Below, piece after piece: positions 25,102 to 35,533 of a stretch of DNA of 64,000 nucleotides (the first letter of the stretch is position 1; every line of letters starts with the position of its first letter). The notes under the pieces were generated by a model. The model was not told the DNA's origin. It worked only from the letters and a program-made list of their open reading frames with translations, and did not search any database. Origin of the DNA: Bacteroidota bacterium (lineage in GTDB: Bacteria; Bacteroidota; Bacteroidia; Bacteroidales; Tenuifilaceae); assembly GCA_029560875.1 (NCBI GenBank), contig JAKQKB010000178.1, positions 1 through 64,000 of the forward strand, written 5' to 3'. Position numbers and translations under genes: made by a program.

Positions 25102-27285
25102 CTACAAATTCTCCTTCACGTAGTTTGTTAGCATTGTGTAAAGATGCATTGTTGTATTTCCACCACGAATTCCGTGGTTTTTGTCGGGGTAGAGCATTAG
25201 GTCGAACTGCTTACCACTCTGTACAAGTTTCTCAATTAACTCAATGGAGTTTTGAACGTGAACATTATCGTCGGCGGTACCGTGAACAAGTAGCAGTTTG
25301 CCTTTTAGTTTATCAACGTGGTTGATAGGGGAGTTGTTGTCGTAGCCAAGGCCATTGTCTTGAGGTAATCCCATAAAACGTTCGGTGTAAATTGAGTCGT
25401 AGTAACGCCAGTTGGTAACCGGAGCAACTGCAATGGCCATTTTAAATACGTCGGCACCTTTAAATAGGCATAACGACGACATATATCCACCGTAACTCCA
25501 TCCCCAAATGCCAATTCTTGTTCCATCAATGTAGGGTAGAGTTTGCAAATATTTTGCAGCCTCAATCTGGTCGGTCGATTCGTAAAGTCCCATTTGTCCG
25601 TAGGTCATTTTTTTGAAGGCCTCGCCACGTCCGCCAGTTCCGCGTCCATCAACGCATACAACAATATAACCAAGCGTTGCAAGATATTCGTCCCAGCCAA
25701 TTCTAAAGTTATCTTGAACCGATTGTGAACCAGGTCCGCTATACTGATACATTAAAACAGGATACTTTTTATCGGCACTAAAATCAACAGGCTTTACCAT
25801 ATAGCCATAGAGTTCAACATTCTCCGATGTTTTAAAGGTGAAGTTTTCCTTTGTGGGCATATCGTACTCTGCAATACGTTCTTTGAGTTTCGCATTGTCT
25901 TCCAGTGTTCTAATAAGTTTTCCCTTATTGTTGTGTAGTGTAACCAATGTAGGTGTGTTAATACTATTGTGGAAATGGATGTAGTACTTAAATCCAGTGC
26001 TGAAGTTTGCGCTATTGCTGCCTTCCTTTTCCGATAGTTTTGTTGGATTACCCCCATTAGTGGAGATGCTGTAAACAGCTTTTTTCAAGGGTGAGTTGTC
26101 GTAAGCAGAGTAGTAAACAACTTTTTTTGCAGCGTCGTAACCGTAGATGTTGGTAACCTCGTTAGTCCCTTTGGTTAATTGGCGAATAAGTTTGCCATCC
26201 ATTCCGTAAAGGTAGATATGCTTGTAGCCATCCATCTCCGAAGTTATAATAAAACTCTTACCATCGGGGGTAAAGGTTAGGTAATTATCGTTTGGCTCCT
26301 CAACATAATACTTGTTTGTTTCGGAGTACAATATACTTGAATTTCCAGTGGTTGCATCGGCTAGCATTATGTCAATTTTATTCTGAAGTCTGTTTAGCCT
26401 TAGCATACTTAGCTGGTTTGGATTGGTTGTCCAGAAAATACGAGCAATGTACTGGTCGGTTTCGGAGCCAACATCTATATTAGTGGTAGTTTTAGCACCT
26501 AAATCGTATGTGTGAATGCTAACCACAGAGTTTGTTTCACCTGCTTTAGGGTACTTAAAAGTATAGTTCTCGGGGTAAAGTTTATTCTCGAACATTGTCA
26601 TATTGAACATTTTCACCTTACTCTCGTCGAAACGGTAGAACGCTAATTTCTTGGAATCAGGCGACCATTGCATACCAGTTGTGAGGGCAAATTCCTCCTC
26701 GTAAACCCAGTCCGCCGCACCGTTAATAATATTATTGTAAAGACCGTCGGTTGTTATTTGGGTTTCCTCAAAGTTGGTGAGGTTTACAATATAGATATTG
26801 TTGTCGCGAACAAAACTAACCCAGTTGCCATCGGGCGAGAATGTGGCATTCATCTGCGCACCATTCTTCGAAAGCGGGGTTAACGTTTTAGATTTCAAAT
26901 CGTAGATATAGTTGATTGTGGTGTATGAGTGACGGTAGATATAGTCGTTTTTGGTTTCAATCAGCATCTTATCTTCAGCAGGACTAAACTGGTATCCGCC
27001 AAATTCCTTCATATCTTCGTTCGTTGTAAATTCTGCTGGGTCGAATAGTGTTGCAACTTCATCACCAGTAGCGTATTTGAACTTGGCTACCTGACGCTTT
27101 GCATTGTAGGCCGAGTAATGCTCACCATCGTTCATCGATGTTAAACCATATACGCTCTTTGAGCGAAATGTTCCTTTTTTGAACAAATCCTCAAGGGTAA
27201 TTTTAGCTTTTTGTGCAAAGTTAAACTGAGGGATAAACATTAATGCTATTACCAATAGCCATAAACATTTACGAGTGTTTCTCAT
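25102..27285 (-). CDS. Dipeptidyl peptidase IV (S9B) family protease
   Basis: 727 residues with a signal peptide (about 1-25, FNFAQ). An eight-bladed beta-propeller (about 40-480) is followed by an alpha/beta-hydrolase domain with the nucleophile in GWSYGG (near 597), the acid in HGTADDNVH and the His in DKNHGI. The propeller carries the VYEEEF double-Glu motif that anchors substrate N termini in DPP IV. The enzyme should release X-Pro dipeptides in the periplasm, supporting growth on peptides. Confidence 0.93.
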   Translation of the reverse strand: MRNTRKCLWLLVIALMFIPQFNFAQKAKITLEDLFKKGTFRSKSVYGLTSMNDGEHYSAYNAKRQVAKFKYATGDEVATLFDPAEFTTNEDMKEFGGYQFSPAEDKMLIETKNDYIYRHSYTTINYIYDLKSKTLTPLSKNGAQMNATFSPDGNWVSFVRDNNIYIVNLTNFEETQITTDGLYNNIINGAADWVYEEEFALTTGMQWSPDSKKLAFYRFDESKVKMFNMTMFENKLYPENYTFKYPKAGETNSVVSIHTYDLGAKTTTNIDVGSETDQYIARIFWTTNPNQLSMLRLNRLQNKIDIMLADATTGNSSILYSETNKYYVEEPNDNYLTFTPDGKSFIITSEMDGYKHIYLYGMDGKLIRQLTKGTNEVTNIYGYDAAKKVVYYSAYDNSPLKKAVYSISTNGGNPTKLSEKEGSNSANFSTGFKYYIHFHNSINTPTLVTLHNNKGKLIRTLEDNAKLKERIAEYDMPTKENFTFKTSENVELYGYMVKPVDFSADKKYPVLMYQYSGPGSQSVQDNFRIGWDEYLATLGYIVVCVDGRGTGGRGEAFKKMTYGQMGLYESTDQIEAAKYLQTLPYIDGTRIGIWGWSYGGYMSSLCLFKGADVFKMAIAVAPVTNWRYYDSIYTERFMGLPQDNGLGYDNNSPINHVDKLKGKLLLVHGTADDNVHVQNSIELIEKLVQSGKQFDLMLYPDKNHGIRGGNTTMHLYTMLTNYVKENL

Positions 27286-27646
27286 ATTATTAGGTTTTAT
27301 GTTTGTTTTAAGTCGTTGATGTTTATTAGAATGATATATAAATTATAAGTTTAACACCTCACCAAAATAATCTTTATTGGTCAAACTTCAAAGAAATGAT
27401 ATGGCCTTATCAAATCTTAAAACTTCACAATATTATTCAAATCTTACCATTTTCAAATTGTCTAATTGTCTCATTCACTAATTGTCGAATTGCCTCACGC
27501 TTTCAATCGTTTGCGATTGTTTAACACTTAAGCCGATAATCAAAAATGTGTCATTCCAATTTTTTTAATAATTTTGTAAACTCACAAAGTGTTCGTTTGT
27601 TAATAAGTAAATATCAATCAATAGTTTAATTAAATCTGATACATAA
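27286..27646. other. Intergenic region between DPP IV and ppdK
   Basis: 361 bp between divergent genes. A degenerate tandem run built on CTAATTGTC-like words lies at about 27457-27500, and a TAnnTTTG box at 27569-27576. No gene seen. Confidence 0.4.
27569..27576 (+). promoter_or_regulatory. Promoter -7 box of ppdK
   Basis: TAATTTTG fits TAnnTTTG, 71 bp before the ppdK ATG. The -33 element is not obvious. Confidence 0.4.
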
Positions 27647-30373
27647 ATGTCAAAAGTAAAACGCGTTTATTTCTTCGGTAACAAAACAGCCGAAGGAAAA
27701 GCAGATATGAAAAATCTGCTTGGTGGAAAAGGAGCCAACCTGGCCGAGATGTGTCTATTGGGACTTCCTGTACCTGCAGGATTCACCATTACAACCGAAA
27801 CTTGTAACGATTATTATGCAAATAATAATGAGCTTCCAGCTGATTTGATGGAGCAAGTTTGGACTGCAATGGCAGATGTTGAGAAGGCAATGGGAATGAA
27901 GTATGGCGATTCTGAAAATGCTCTTCTTTTAAGTTGCCGTTCAGGTGCTCGTAGTTCAATGCCTGGTATGATGGATACAGTACTTAACATTGGTCTTTGC
28001 TCGGCTACAATTCCTGGTCTTCTTAAGAAAACCAACAACCCACGTTTTGTTTACGACTCGTACCGTCGTTTAATTATGATGTACGCTGACGTGGTGATGG
28101 AGAAAGCAGAAGGACTAGAGCCAGTTGATGGTAAAGGTATCCGTAAGCAACTTGACGATATGCTTGACGAGTACAAGCACAGTAAAGGTTGCAAATCCGA
28201 TACAGATTTATCTGCTGATGATCTTAAGACTTTGGCTGAAGAGTTCAAGAAACGCGTTAAGAGTTCGTTAGGTAAAGAGTTCCCCGATGATGCAAAAGAG
28301 CAATTAGTTGGTGGTATTAAAGCTGTATTCAAGAGTTGGAATGGTAAAAAAGCAGTTTCGTACCGTCGTATCGAGGGTATTCCCGATAATTGGGGTACTG
28401 CTGTTAACGTTCAGGCAATGGTGTTCGGCAATATGGGCGATTCTTCTGCAACTGGTGTTGCTTTCACCCGTAACCCTGCAACTGGCGACAATATCTTCTA
28501 CGGTGAGTGGTTAGTTAACGCTCAGGGCGAAGACGTGGTTGCTGGTATCCGCACTCCAAACCCACTAAACGACGATACAAAGAACGAGCAAAACAAGCAC
28601 TTGCACAGTATGCAAGAGTTAATGCCTGGAACATACAAAGAGCTAGATGCAATCCGCAATACCCTTGAGAAATCGTTCAAGGATATGCTTGATATCGAGT
28701 TCACCATTCAGGAAGGTAAACTTTACATGTTACAGTGTCGTGCTGGTAAACGTACTGGTACCGCAGCATTGAACATGGCTATGGATATGCTACATGAAAA
28801 ACTAATTGATGAGAAAACTGCAGTATTGCGTGTTGACCCTGCTCAATTAGACGAATTACTTCACCCAATTTGTAACCCTGCTGAGGAGAAAAAGGTTTCT
28901 CCAATTGTAAAAGGTTTACCTGCTGGTCCTGGTGCTGCTGTAGGTAAAGTTGTTTTCACTGCTGAGGACGCTGTTGCATGGAACCGTAAAGGTGAAAAAG
29001 TTATTCTAGTTCGTGAAGAAACTAACCCAGAGGATGTTGAAGGTATGCGTGCTGCAGAGGGTATTCTTACTGCTCGTGGCGGTATGACCTCACACGCTGC
29101 GCTTGTTGCTCGTGGATGGGGTAAATGCTGTATTGTTGGTGCTGGTGGTATGCATGTTGATGTTGCAAAGAAAACTGCAAAAATACCTGGTACCGATATC
29201 GTTATTAAAGAAGGTGATATCCTTACTTTGAACGGAACAAAAGGGCATGTTTACACAGGTTCACTTCCTTTGATGGATGCTTCTGAAAATCCTCGTTTCC
29301 AAGAGTTCATGAAGATTGTTGACAAGCATCGCAAGATGGGTGTTCGTACCAATGCTGATACTCCAGATGATGCAAGAATTGCCCGTGAATTTGGTGCTGA
29401 AGGTATTGGTCTTTTCCGTACTGAGCATATGTTCTACGGTAAAGGTTCTGAGCAACCATTATTCTTGCTTCGTAAGATGATTCTAAGCGATGGCGAGAAA
29501 GAGCGTCGTAGTGCACTTGATGAGTTATTCGTATTTGTTAAGAAGGATATCAAAGCTACTATGCTAGCTATGGATACTCTTCCTGTAACCTTCCGTTTAC
29601 TAGACCCACCTCTACACGAGTTCGTTCCACAAAGCGAAGAGAAACAAGCAGAACTTGCTAAGGCATTAGGTATTACTGCCGCTGCTGTTGCTAAACGTGG
29701 TGAGGCTTTACATGAGTCGAACCCAATGATGGGACACCGTGGTGTTCGTCTTGGTGTTACATACCCAGAGGTTTCTGAGATGCAAATTCGTGCTATCTTC
29801 GAATCAGCTGTTGAGTTGATTAAAGAAGGTCACCAACCACATCCAGAGATTATGGTTCCTGTTACCTGCGACGTATCTGAACTTGATTTCACCAAGAAAA
29901 TTGCTGACCGCGTTTACGCAGAGGTTTGCGCTAAGTTTGGTGTAAAAGAGATTAAGTACAAGTATGGTACTATGATTGAAATTCCACGTGCATGCTTACT
30001 TGCTGACCGTATGGCTAAGACTGCTGAGTTCTTCTCGTTTGGTACAAACGACCTAACCCAGATGACATTCGGTTTCAGCCGCGATGATATTGGTGGTTTC
30101 ATGAACGACTACCTAGATAATAAGATGCTTGCTGCTGACCCATTCCAAACACTTGACCAAAGCGGTGTTGGACAGTTAGTGGAAATGGCTGTTACAAAAG
30201 GACGTGCTACTCGTAGCGACCTTAAGGTAGGTATTTGCGGTGAACAAGGTGGCGATCCTGCATCTGTTGAGTTCTGCTTCAAAACAGGCTTAACTTATGT
30301 TAGCTGCTCTCCTTTCCGTGTTCCAATTGCTCGTTTAGCTTCTGCTCAAGCAAGCATTAAGTTTGGTAAATAA
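27647..30373 (+). CDS. ppdK: Pyruvate, phosphate dikinase
   Basis: 908 residues, full length. An N-terminal ATP-grasp domain (GGKGANLAEM near the start), a central phosphohistidine domain with GGMTSHAALVARGWG (His near 484) and a C-terminal TIM barrel with ICGEQGGDP. It interconverts pyruvate, ATP and Pi with PEP, AMP and PPi. In anaerobic Bacteroidota it can run either way, giving PPi-linked glycolysis or gluconeogenesis. Codon choice looks strongly biased, as in a highly expressed gene. Monocistronic, with a terminator. Confidence 0.97.
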   Translation: MSKVKRVYFFGNKTAEGKADMKNLLGGKGANLAEMCLLGLPVPAGFTITTETCNDYYANNNELPADLMEQVWTAMADVEKAMGMKYGDSENALLLSCRSGARSSMPGMMDTVLNIGLCSATIPGLLKKTNNPRFVYDSYRRLIMMYADVVMEKAEGLEPVDGKGIRKQLDDMLDEYKHSKGCKSDTDLSADDLKTLAEEFKKRVKSSLGKEFPDDAKEQLVGGIKAVFKSWNGKKAVSYRRIEGIPDNWGTAVNVQAMVFGNMGDSSATGVAFTRNPATGDNIFYGEWLVNAQGEDVVAGIRTPNPLNDDTKNEQNKHLHSMQELMPGTYKELDAIRNTLEKSFKDMLDIEFTIQEGKLYMLQCRAGKRTGTAALNMAMDMLHEKLIDEKTAVLRVDPAQLDELLHPICNPAEEKKVSPIVKGLPAGPGAAVGKVVFTAEDAVAWNRKGEKVILVREETNPEDVEGMRAAEGILTARGGMTSHAALVARGWGKCCIVGAGGMHVDVAKKTAKIPGTDIVIKEGDILTLNGTKGHVYTGSLPLMDASENPRFQEFMKIVDKHRKMGVRTNADTPDDARIAREFGAEGIGLFRTEHMFYGKGSEQPLFLLRKMILSDGEKERRSALDELFVFVKKDIKATMLAMDTLPVTFRLLDPPLHEFVPQSEEKQAELAKALGITAAAVAKRGEALHESNPMMGHRGVRLGVTYPEVSEMQIRAIFESAVELIKEGHQPHPEIMVPVTCDVSELDFTKKIADRVYAEVCAKFGVKEIKYKYGTMIEIPRACLLADRMAKTAEFFSFGTNDLTQMTFGFSRDDIGGFMNDYLDNKMLAADPFQTLDQSGVGQLVEMAVTKGRATRSDLKVGICGEQGGDPASVEFCFKTGLTYVSCSPFRVPIARLASAQASIKFGK

Positions 30374-30392
30374 ACTTTCTGTATAGTTTTAG

Positions 30393-30427
30393 AAGCGCCT
30401 TCAGAAATGGAGGCGCTTTTTATTTTT
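30393..30427 (+). terminator. Terminator of ppdK
   Basis: AAGCGCCT (30393-30400) pairs with AGGCGCTT (30411-30418), then a T-rich tract, 20 bp after the stop. Confidence 0.9.
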
Positions 30428-30602
30428 TTAAATCTCTTGAGTTATATGAGATATCAAACCCAAACTTTATATGATAACGAATTAAAATATTACGATGGTT
30501 TTTCTATTAATACATTCTCTATTATTACTTTTGCTTCAGGGTGTATTTAACGGTATGAAATTTGTTATATTCTGTTCTTCCCTGTTTTAATTTGAATTTT
30601 AT

Positions 30603-32006
30603 ATGCCTAAACTTTCTGGTATAGTATTTACTTGTTTTTTTGTTTGTATGGCTTCTAGTGTTATTAAAGCACAAGAAGATAATTTAAAAGTTGATTCTGC
30701 ATATGTTAAAACCCAATTAAACTTCATGCTTTTTCAGTATTGCGATTCTGGAAATATTGATTTGGTTAAGAAACTTTTATCCTATGGTGCAGAACCTAAT
30801 ATTGCCAACGAATATGGTGTAACTCCTTTAATGTATGCAGTTCAAAGCGGTTCATATGAATTAGTCGAGTTGCTTTTAAGTCAGAATGTTAACCTGAACA
30901 AAAAACCTTTTGATGGAAATAGCGCATTGCATGCTGCACTGAGGTCGGGTAATGATAGTATTGCAGAGTTGTTGTTGAGGAATAATGCAGATGCAAACGT
31001 CGAGAACAATTTCGGATTAACACCATTACACTATTCTGCATGGTATGGAATGCCATATATGACAGATTTGCTTTTGTATTATGGCGCAAATATTGATATT
31101 GTTGACAAAGAGGAGAATACGCCTTTGATGCTATCTGCCTATAATGGCACCTTAATATCGGCTCGGGTTCTTCTTGAGAATAAAGCCAATCCTAACCTAG
31201 TCAATAAAAAGGGTCTAACACCCTTGATGTTGGCGGCACAGTTAAATGATACCGCCTTTATAGGTTTACTTTACGATTATGGAGCAGATATAGATATCGT
31301 TGACAAAACTGGCGCAAATGCCTTGTTTTATGCAATTAGAGCAAACGCTGTTGATGCAATTGATTTTCTTGTTAATCTGGGCGCTGCTGAAAAAAGTCTT
31401 GCTAAACCATACTATCAAATAGCTGCTGAAACTGATTTCCAGAATTTAAGGTATAAACTAGATTCTTTAGGATTAAGAACGAAGGTAAAGCCATCTTTCG
31501 GTGATGTGTTTGTTAACTCTGGTATAATTTTTAGTAAGCATGAATTCTTGTGGGGATTCAATATTGGTATAACTGAGCAAGTTTCAAAGTTTAATGTTAG
31601 TTTAGGATATTGGTATAGACCAAAGCCTGTAGCTACTTTGGAGTATAGAGATATGGATATTTACCAATTCAGAGAGAAACGGCAGGTGTTAGAGTTAAGA
31701 GTAAACAGATTAACACCTGTTAGACCATTTCAGAAAAGTGTTTTAGGAATTTATTATGGGGGAAGTGTGGGGGTTGTCATTCGAAATTATAGGGGCACTG
31801 ACAAAGATCCTAACACATTGGTCTATCCAGGGATTAATGCTGGATTTTATTGGGGAAGCCATTTTACAAAAGTTTTTGTAGGGTGGGAATTTACTACTCT
31901 AAAAACACCTGATGCTTCGCAGCATAGATTTGGTGTTTCCTTAAATTATTTTATTCCTATAAGTAAACCTCGTTTGACAAGAACTTATATAAATTATGTC
32001 GATTAG
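30603..32006 (+). CDS. Ankyrin-repeat protein with C-terminal barrel-like domain
   Basis: 467 residues. Signal peptide (about 1-23, VIKAQ), then seven to eight ankyrin repeats (about 38-275; GVTPLMYAVQSG, GNSALHAALRSG, GLTPLHYSAWYG, ENTPLMLSAYNG, GLTPLMLAAQL). The last 170 residues alternate polar and aromatic strands (GIIFSKHEFLWGFNIGI, FNVSLGYWYRP, GINAGFYWGSHFTKVFVGWEF) and end in a strand, like a small outer membrane barrel. Ankyrins would then sit in the periplasm. Overlaps the next lipoprotein gene by 11 bp. Confidence 0.82.
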   Translation: MPKLSGIVFTCFFVCMASSVIKAQEDNLKVDSAYVKTQLNFMLFQYCDSGNIDLVKKLLSYGAEPNIANEYGVTPLMYAVQSGSYELVELLLSQNVNLNKKPFDGNSALHAALRSGNDSIAELLLRNNADANVENNFGLTPLHYSAWYGMPYMTDLLLYYGANIDIVDKEENTPLMLSAYNGTLISARVLLENKANPNLVNKKGLTPLMLAAQLNDTAFIGLLYDYGADIDIVDKTGANALFYAIRANAVDAIDFLVNLGAAEKSLAKPYYQIAAETDFQNLRYKLDSLGLRTKVKPSFGDVFVNSGIIFSKHEFLWGFNIGITEQVSKFNVSLGYWYRPKPVATLEYRDMDIYQFREKRQVLELRVNRLTPVRPFQKSVLGIYYGGSVGVVIRNYRGTDKDPNTLVYPGINAGFYWGSHFTKVFVGWEFTTLKTPDASQHRFGVSLNYFIPISKPRLTRTYINYVD

Positions 32007-32421
32007 AAAGTTTAATATTACTTTTTTTGTCACTTTATTTCTCTTACTTCCATTTGGGTGTGAGGATATGGAAGTTTTGTTTGTTGATTGCGATGAGTGC
32101 TACGACGAGAACCCTGAGGTGGCTGATTTAACAATTAAATTCACAATTAATGACGAGAACCCATATGTGAGGTATATTCTTTATTCTGGAACTTATGATT
32201 CAGGCGATATCATTGCTATTGATACGTCATATACTTCGGAGGTTGTTTGGTCGTTAGATACCGATGAATACTACAGCGTTAAAGCCGAATACACAAAAGG
32301 TGCTCGTACTATTTTTGCGGTTGATGGTAATGAGTTGAGAATAAAAAAAGACCGTAGTTCCTGCGATAGAGAATGCTATATTATTTTGGGTGATGAATTA
32401 GATGCTAGATTGAAGTATTAG
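31996..32421 (+). CDS. Hypothetical Cys-rich lipoprotein
   Basis: 141 residues with a lipoprotein signal (LLLPFGC, Cys22). The mature N terminus has [10 protein letters not shown] and a further Cys pair (SCDREC) near the C terminus, suggesting disulfides in the periplasm. The middle is strand-rich, like a small Ig-type fold. Its start lies inside the end of the ankyrin gene, so the two are translationally coupled and probably work together in the envelope. No family recognised. Its stop overlaps the convergent cca gene by four bases. Confidence 0.68.
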   Translation: MSIRKFNITFFVTLFLLLPFGCEDMEVLFVDCDECYDENPEVADLTIKFTINDENPYVRYILYSGTYDSGDIIAIDTSYTSEVVWSLDTDEYYSVKAEYTKGARTIFAVDGNELRIKKDRSSCDRECYIILGDELDARLKY

Positions 32422-33842
32422 TTCCTTGTTAACTTTTTCAATCCCAACTCTTCTGCTTTTTTCTCCATTAGTTGATATGCCTCTTGGTAATCGTTTCTGA
32501 TTATTCCATCGAGTATGGCATCCTTGATAACTGTTTTTATAATACCAATTTCTTTTCCTGGCCCGATGCCGTAGGTTTCCATAATAATTTCGCCAGTAAT
32601 TGGTGGTTGAAAATTACGAACAGCGTCCTTCTCCTCAATCTCCTTTAGTTTTTCACGTACTATTTTAAAGTTTGCTAAATGCTTCCGTACTGTATTATCA
32701 TTTTTTGAGGTGATATCTGCTTCACAAAGATTCATCAAATCGTCAATATCGTCACCAGCGTCAAAGAGTAAACGTCGAACGGCAGAGTCCGTAACTTCCT
32801 CTTGGGATAGGACTATTGGTCGTAAATGAAGCAGTACCATTTTTTGCACAAACTTCATTTTTTCGTTGAGCGGAAGTTTTAGTCTCCTAAAAATATTTGG
32901 AATCATTTTGGCCCCTAAAAACTCATGACCATGAAATGTCCATCCCTGACCGCCAATGAATTTTTTAGTTGCAGGCTTTGCAATGTCGTGGAGTAGGGCA
33001 GACCAACGTAACCATAAATCGTCGGAGGTTTTTGCCAGGTTATCTAGTACCTGTAATGTGTGGTAGAAGTTATCCTTATGGCTGATGCCATTCTTTGTGT
33101 CAACCCCTTTTAGTTTGGCAACTTCTGGGAAAAGAATATCGAGCAGGCCAGTTTCGTTCAGTAATAGAAACCCGGTTGAGGGTTTTGGGACAAGCATCAT
33201 TTTATTGACCTCGTCAATAATTCGCTCCATGGAAACAATGCTGATTCTATCCTTAATTTTTTTAATCGATGCAAATGTTTTTGGCTCAATATCGAAGTTT
33301 AGCTGAGTAGCAAAACGTATTGCCCGAATCATTCGGAGCGGGTCATCGGAGAATGTAATATCAGGGTCAAGAGGTGTTCTGATAAGCCTATCCTCTAAAT
33401 CTTTTATGCCATTGAATGGGTCAATTAAGTCTCCATAGGTTTCTGCGTTTAAACTTATGGCCATTGCATTTATTGTAAAATCCCTACGAAGTAAATCGTC
33501 CTCGAGTGTTCCGTTTTCTACAATTGGCTTTCGGGAATCCAACCTGTACGACTCCTTGCGTGCACCCACAAACTCAACCTCTAAATCGTTAAATTTTAGC
33601 TGGGCTGTACCAAAATTTTTGAAGTAGGAAACTTTAGCGCCTTTAACTTCCTTGGAAACTGATTTTGCAAAATCGATACCGCTTCCAACTACAACTATAT
33701 CTATATCCTTTGAGGTTCTTTTAAGGAAGATATCGCGTACATAGCCACCAATTACAAATGCTTGTAAATTCTCCGCGTCAGCAACCGATTTAACTATGCT
33801 GAATATTTTATGATTTATGTGTTCTTTCAAAGTTGATTTCAA
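32418..33842 (-). CDS. cca: CCA-adding tRNA nucleotidyltransferase with HD domain
   Basis: 474 residues. The class II nucleotidyltransferase head has [10 protein letters not shown] (31-40) and the metal-binding DIDIVV (46-51), then the [10 protein letters not shown] block. An HD domain with [11 protein letters not shown] follows near 290. It adds or repairs the 3' CCA of tRNAs; a poly(A) polymerase role is the alternative within the family. There is no usable in-frame ATG near the start, so the initiator appears to be TTG at 33842. Confidence 0.9.
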   Translation of the reverse strand: MKSTLKEHINHKIFSIVKSVADAENLQAFVIGGYVRDIFLKRTSKDIDIVVVGSGIDFAKSVSKEVKGAKVSYFKNFGTAQLKFNDLEVEFVGARKESYRLDSRKPIVENGTLEDDLLRRDFTINAMAISLNAETYGDLIDPFNGIKDLEDRLIRTPLDPDITFSDDPLRMIRAIRFATQLNFDIEPKTFASIKKIKDRISIVSMERIIDEVNKMMLVPKPSTGFLLLNETGLLDILFPEVAKLKGVDTKNGISHKDNFYHTLQVLDNLAKTSDDLWLRWSALLHDIAKPATKKFIGGQGWTFHGHEFLGAKMIPNIFRRLKLPLNEKMKFVQKMVLLHLRPIVLSQEEVTDSAVRRLLFDAGDDIDDLMNLCEADITSKNDNTVRKHLANFKIVREKLKEIEEKDAVRNFQPPITGEIIMETYGIGPGKEIGIIKTVIKDAILDGIIRNDYQEAYQLMEKKAEELGLKKLTRN

Positions 33843-34035
33843 ATTTCAGGCATAGCATTGTTAGCCTTATGCCGTTTGTTATTCTTTTTGCAAATGTAGC
33901 ATTTATTGAACTTTTGTCATAGAATTAGTGTTCATGATAATAATTATTAAGTATATTGATGTTTAATTGTAAGGAAAATCAATAACTGTAGAATGTAATG
34001 ACAAATATCAATATATAAATATGTGAACAAGATTA

Positions 34036-34063
34036 TTGTGTATTTGTTTTGTTACTATATTTG
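34036..34063 (+). promoter_or_regulatory. Promoter of trxA
   Basis: TATATTTG (34056-34063) fits the TAnnTTTG -7 box, with TTG at 34036-34038 as a possible -33 element 17 bp upstream. The ATG is 50 bp further on. Confidence 0.55.
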
Positions 34064-34113
34064 CATCGAAATATCTATATATTTTAATTTGAAAACTTAA
34101 AAACAATATAACT

Positions 34114-34470
34114 ATGATTGAGTACTTAACACTAGAGACCTTTAAAACTAAGGTTTTTGACTTTGAAAACAACAAAGATTGGAAATTTGAGGGCGACAAG
34201 CCTGCAATTATCGATTTCTATGCCGATTGGTGTGGACCATGCAAGATGGTAGCTCCAATTTTGGAAGAATTATCGAAAGAGTACGACGGTAAATTGAATA
34301 TTTACAAAGTAGATACTGAGGCTGAGCAGGAACTTGCATCGGTATTTGGAATACGCAGTATTCCTTCGTTACTATTCATTCCAATGAACGACCAGCCACA
34401 AATGGCTATGGGTGCACTTCCTAAAGAGTCGTTTAAGCAAGCATTCAAGGAAGTGTTGGGTGTAGAGTAG
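34114..34470 (+). CDS. trxA: Thioredoxin
   Basis: 118 residues with the redox motif WCGPCK at 39-44, the cis-Pro loop RSIPSLLF and a typical thioredoxin fold throughout. Slightly long because of an N-terminal extension of about 12 residues. Cytoplasmic, no signal peptide. It reduces protein disulfides using thioredoxin reductase (not in the window). Single-gene unit with its own promoter and terminator. Confidence 0.93.
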   Translation: MIEYLTLETFKTKVFDFENNKDWKFEGDKPAIIDFYADWCGPCKMVAPILEELSKEYDGKLNIYKVDTEAEQELASVFGIRSIPSLLFIPMNDQPQMAMGALPKESFKQAFKEVLGVE

Positions 34471-34496
34471 TTTGATTAGGAAATTTATGAAAAGGA

Positions 34497-34524
34497 AAAG
34501 AGGAGTGTGGTGCTCCTCTTTTTT
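34497..34524 (+). terminator. Terminator of trxA
   Basis: AAGAGGAG (34498-34505) pairs with CTCCTCTT (34513-34520), followed by more T. Could serve both trxA and the convergent MOSC-MogA gene. Confidence 0.85.
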
Positions 34525-34546
34525 AGTTTGATTCTATTTCTGTAAC

Positions 34547-35482
34547 TTAATGGCTATCAATTCCCATAAGCATTAAAAACAGGTGCTTTTGAGTCTTAAC
34601 AATTTCAGCCATATACTCGCGAACCGCCTTAACACTTCCAGGAAGTGTGTAAACAAAGGTTTTACCCATTAATCCAGCAACTCCTCGGCTTAATAAAGCA
34701 TTAGGCTTTTCGGCACCATATTTAAGTCGAATCATTTCCATAATGCCCGGAATTTCCTTATCAAGCATTTGCTTAACAACCTCGGGGGTAATATCTCTTG
34801 CGCCAATACCTGTGCCACCAGTTGTAATAACAATATCGTAATTTGCTTTCTTTGCACTTGTTAGATGTTGTTTTAATATATCAGCATCATCAGGTATAAT
34901 AACCTTGTCAATAGAGTGCTGCCAACTTAGCCCATCAAAAAACTCAGTAACTAACTTTGCAACCTCAGGGCCGCTTAAATCTTCATACTCGCCCTTGCTG
35001 GCCCTGTCGCTTAATGTTATAATTTTTATTTTGTAAATTTTGGGAATGAACTCCAATTCATCGCCATCCTTTAGTTTCCCTCCTTTTAGAACTCTAACAA
35101 AAATGCCTTCCTTAGGCATTACGCAGTTTCCTACTTGGCGGTAAATAGCGCATCCATCGCCGTGGCACGATTTGCCAATTTGGGTTACTTCCAATTCTAT
35201 TCCGCTTCCTATGAACTGATCGCCTGGTTTGGTTTTGTAAAGTTCCAAACCTTGCGTGGTAATATTCTCAGCAAAATCGCCATACTTAACCTTAAGGTTG
35301 CTTGCCGCAGTGAATTTCTCGATGCTTTCGGTACCAAGCATACTAACCTGCCTGTGCCAAGTGCCCGAATGGGCATCGCCTTTTACTCCTAGAGGGTTTA
35401 GTTCGATATACTCAACAGGATGCTTTACAGTTCCCTTTTTTTCGGAGATATTTACCGATATAACTTTAATTTTTATGTTCAC
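34547..35482 (-). CDS. MOSC-MogA/MoaB fusion protein
   Basis: 311 residues from a GTG at 35482. The N-terminal half (about 1-145) is a MOSC domain (GVKGDAHSGTWHRQVSML, GKSCHGDGCAIYRQVGNCVM); the C-terminal half (about 148-311) is a MogA/MoaB molybdopterin adenylyltransferase (TLSDRASKGEYEDLSGP, TTGGTGIGARDITPE, LPGSVKA). The second part adenylates molybdopterin before metal insertion; the MOSC part, with its conserved Cys, may handle sulfur or cofactor carriage. Last gene of the moe-moa operon. A domain fusion worth noting. Confidence 0.88.
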   Translation of the reverse strand: MNIKIKVISVNISEKKGTVKHPVEYIELNPLGVKGDAHSGTWHRQVSMLGTESIEKFTAASNLKVKYGDFAENITTQGLELYKTKPGDQFIGSGIELEVTQIGKSCHGDGCAIYRQVGNCVMPKEGIFVRVLKGGKLKDGDELEFIPKIYKIKIITLSDRASKGEYEDLSGPEVAKLVTEFFDGLSWQHSIDKVIIPDDADILKQHLTSAKKANYDIVITTGGTGIGARDITPEVVKQMLDKEIPGIMEMIRLKYGAEKPNALLSRGVAGLMGKTFVYTLPGSVKAVREYMAEIVKTQKHLFLMLMGIDSH

Positions 35483-35533
35483 GGCTATTGGGTTTGAGAG
35501 GTGAATTTTAGTTGAAATCAGGATTTAGAAGAA

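Noticed and set aside
30446-30550. 34-codon frame between ppdK and the ankyrin gene
   Set aside because: No family, no promoter or conserved features, and it lies in AT-rich DNA where such frames are frequent.
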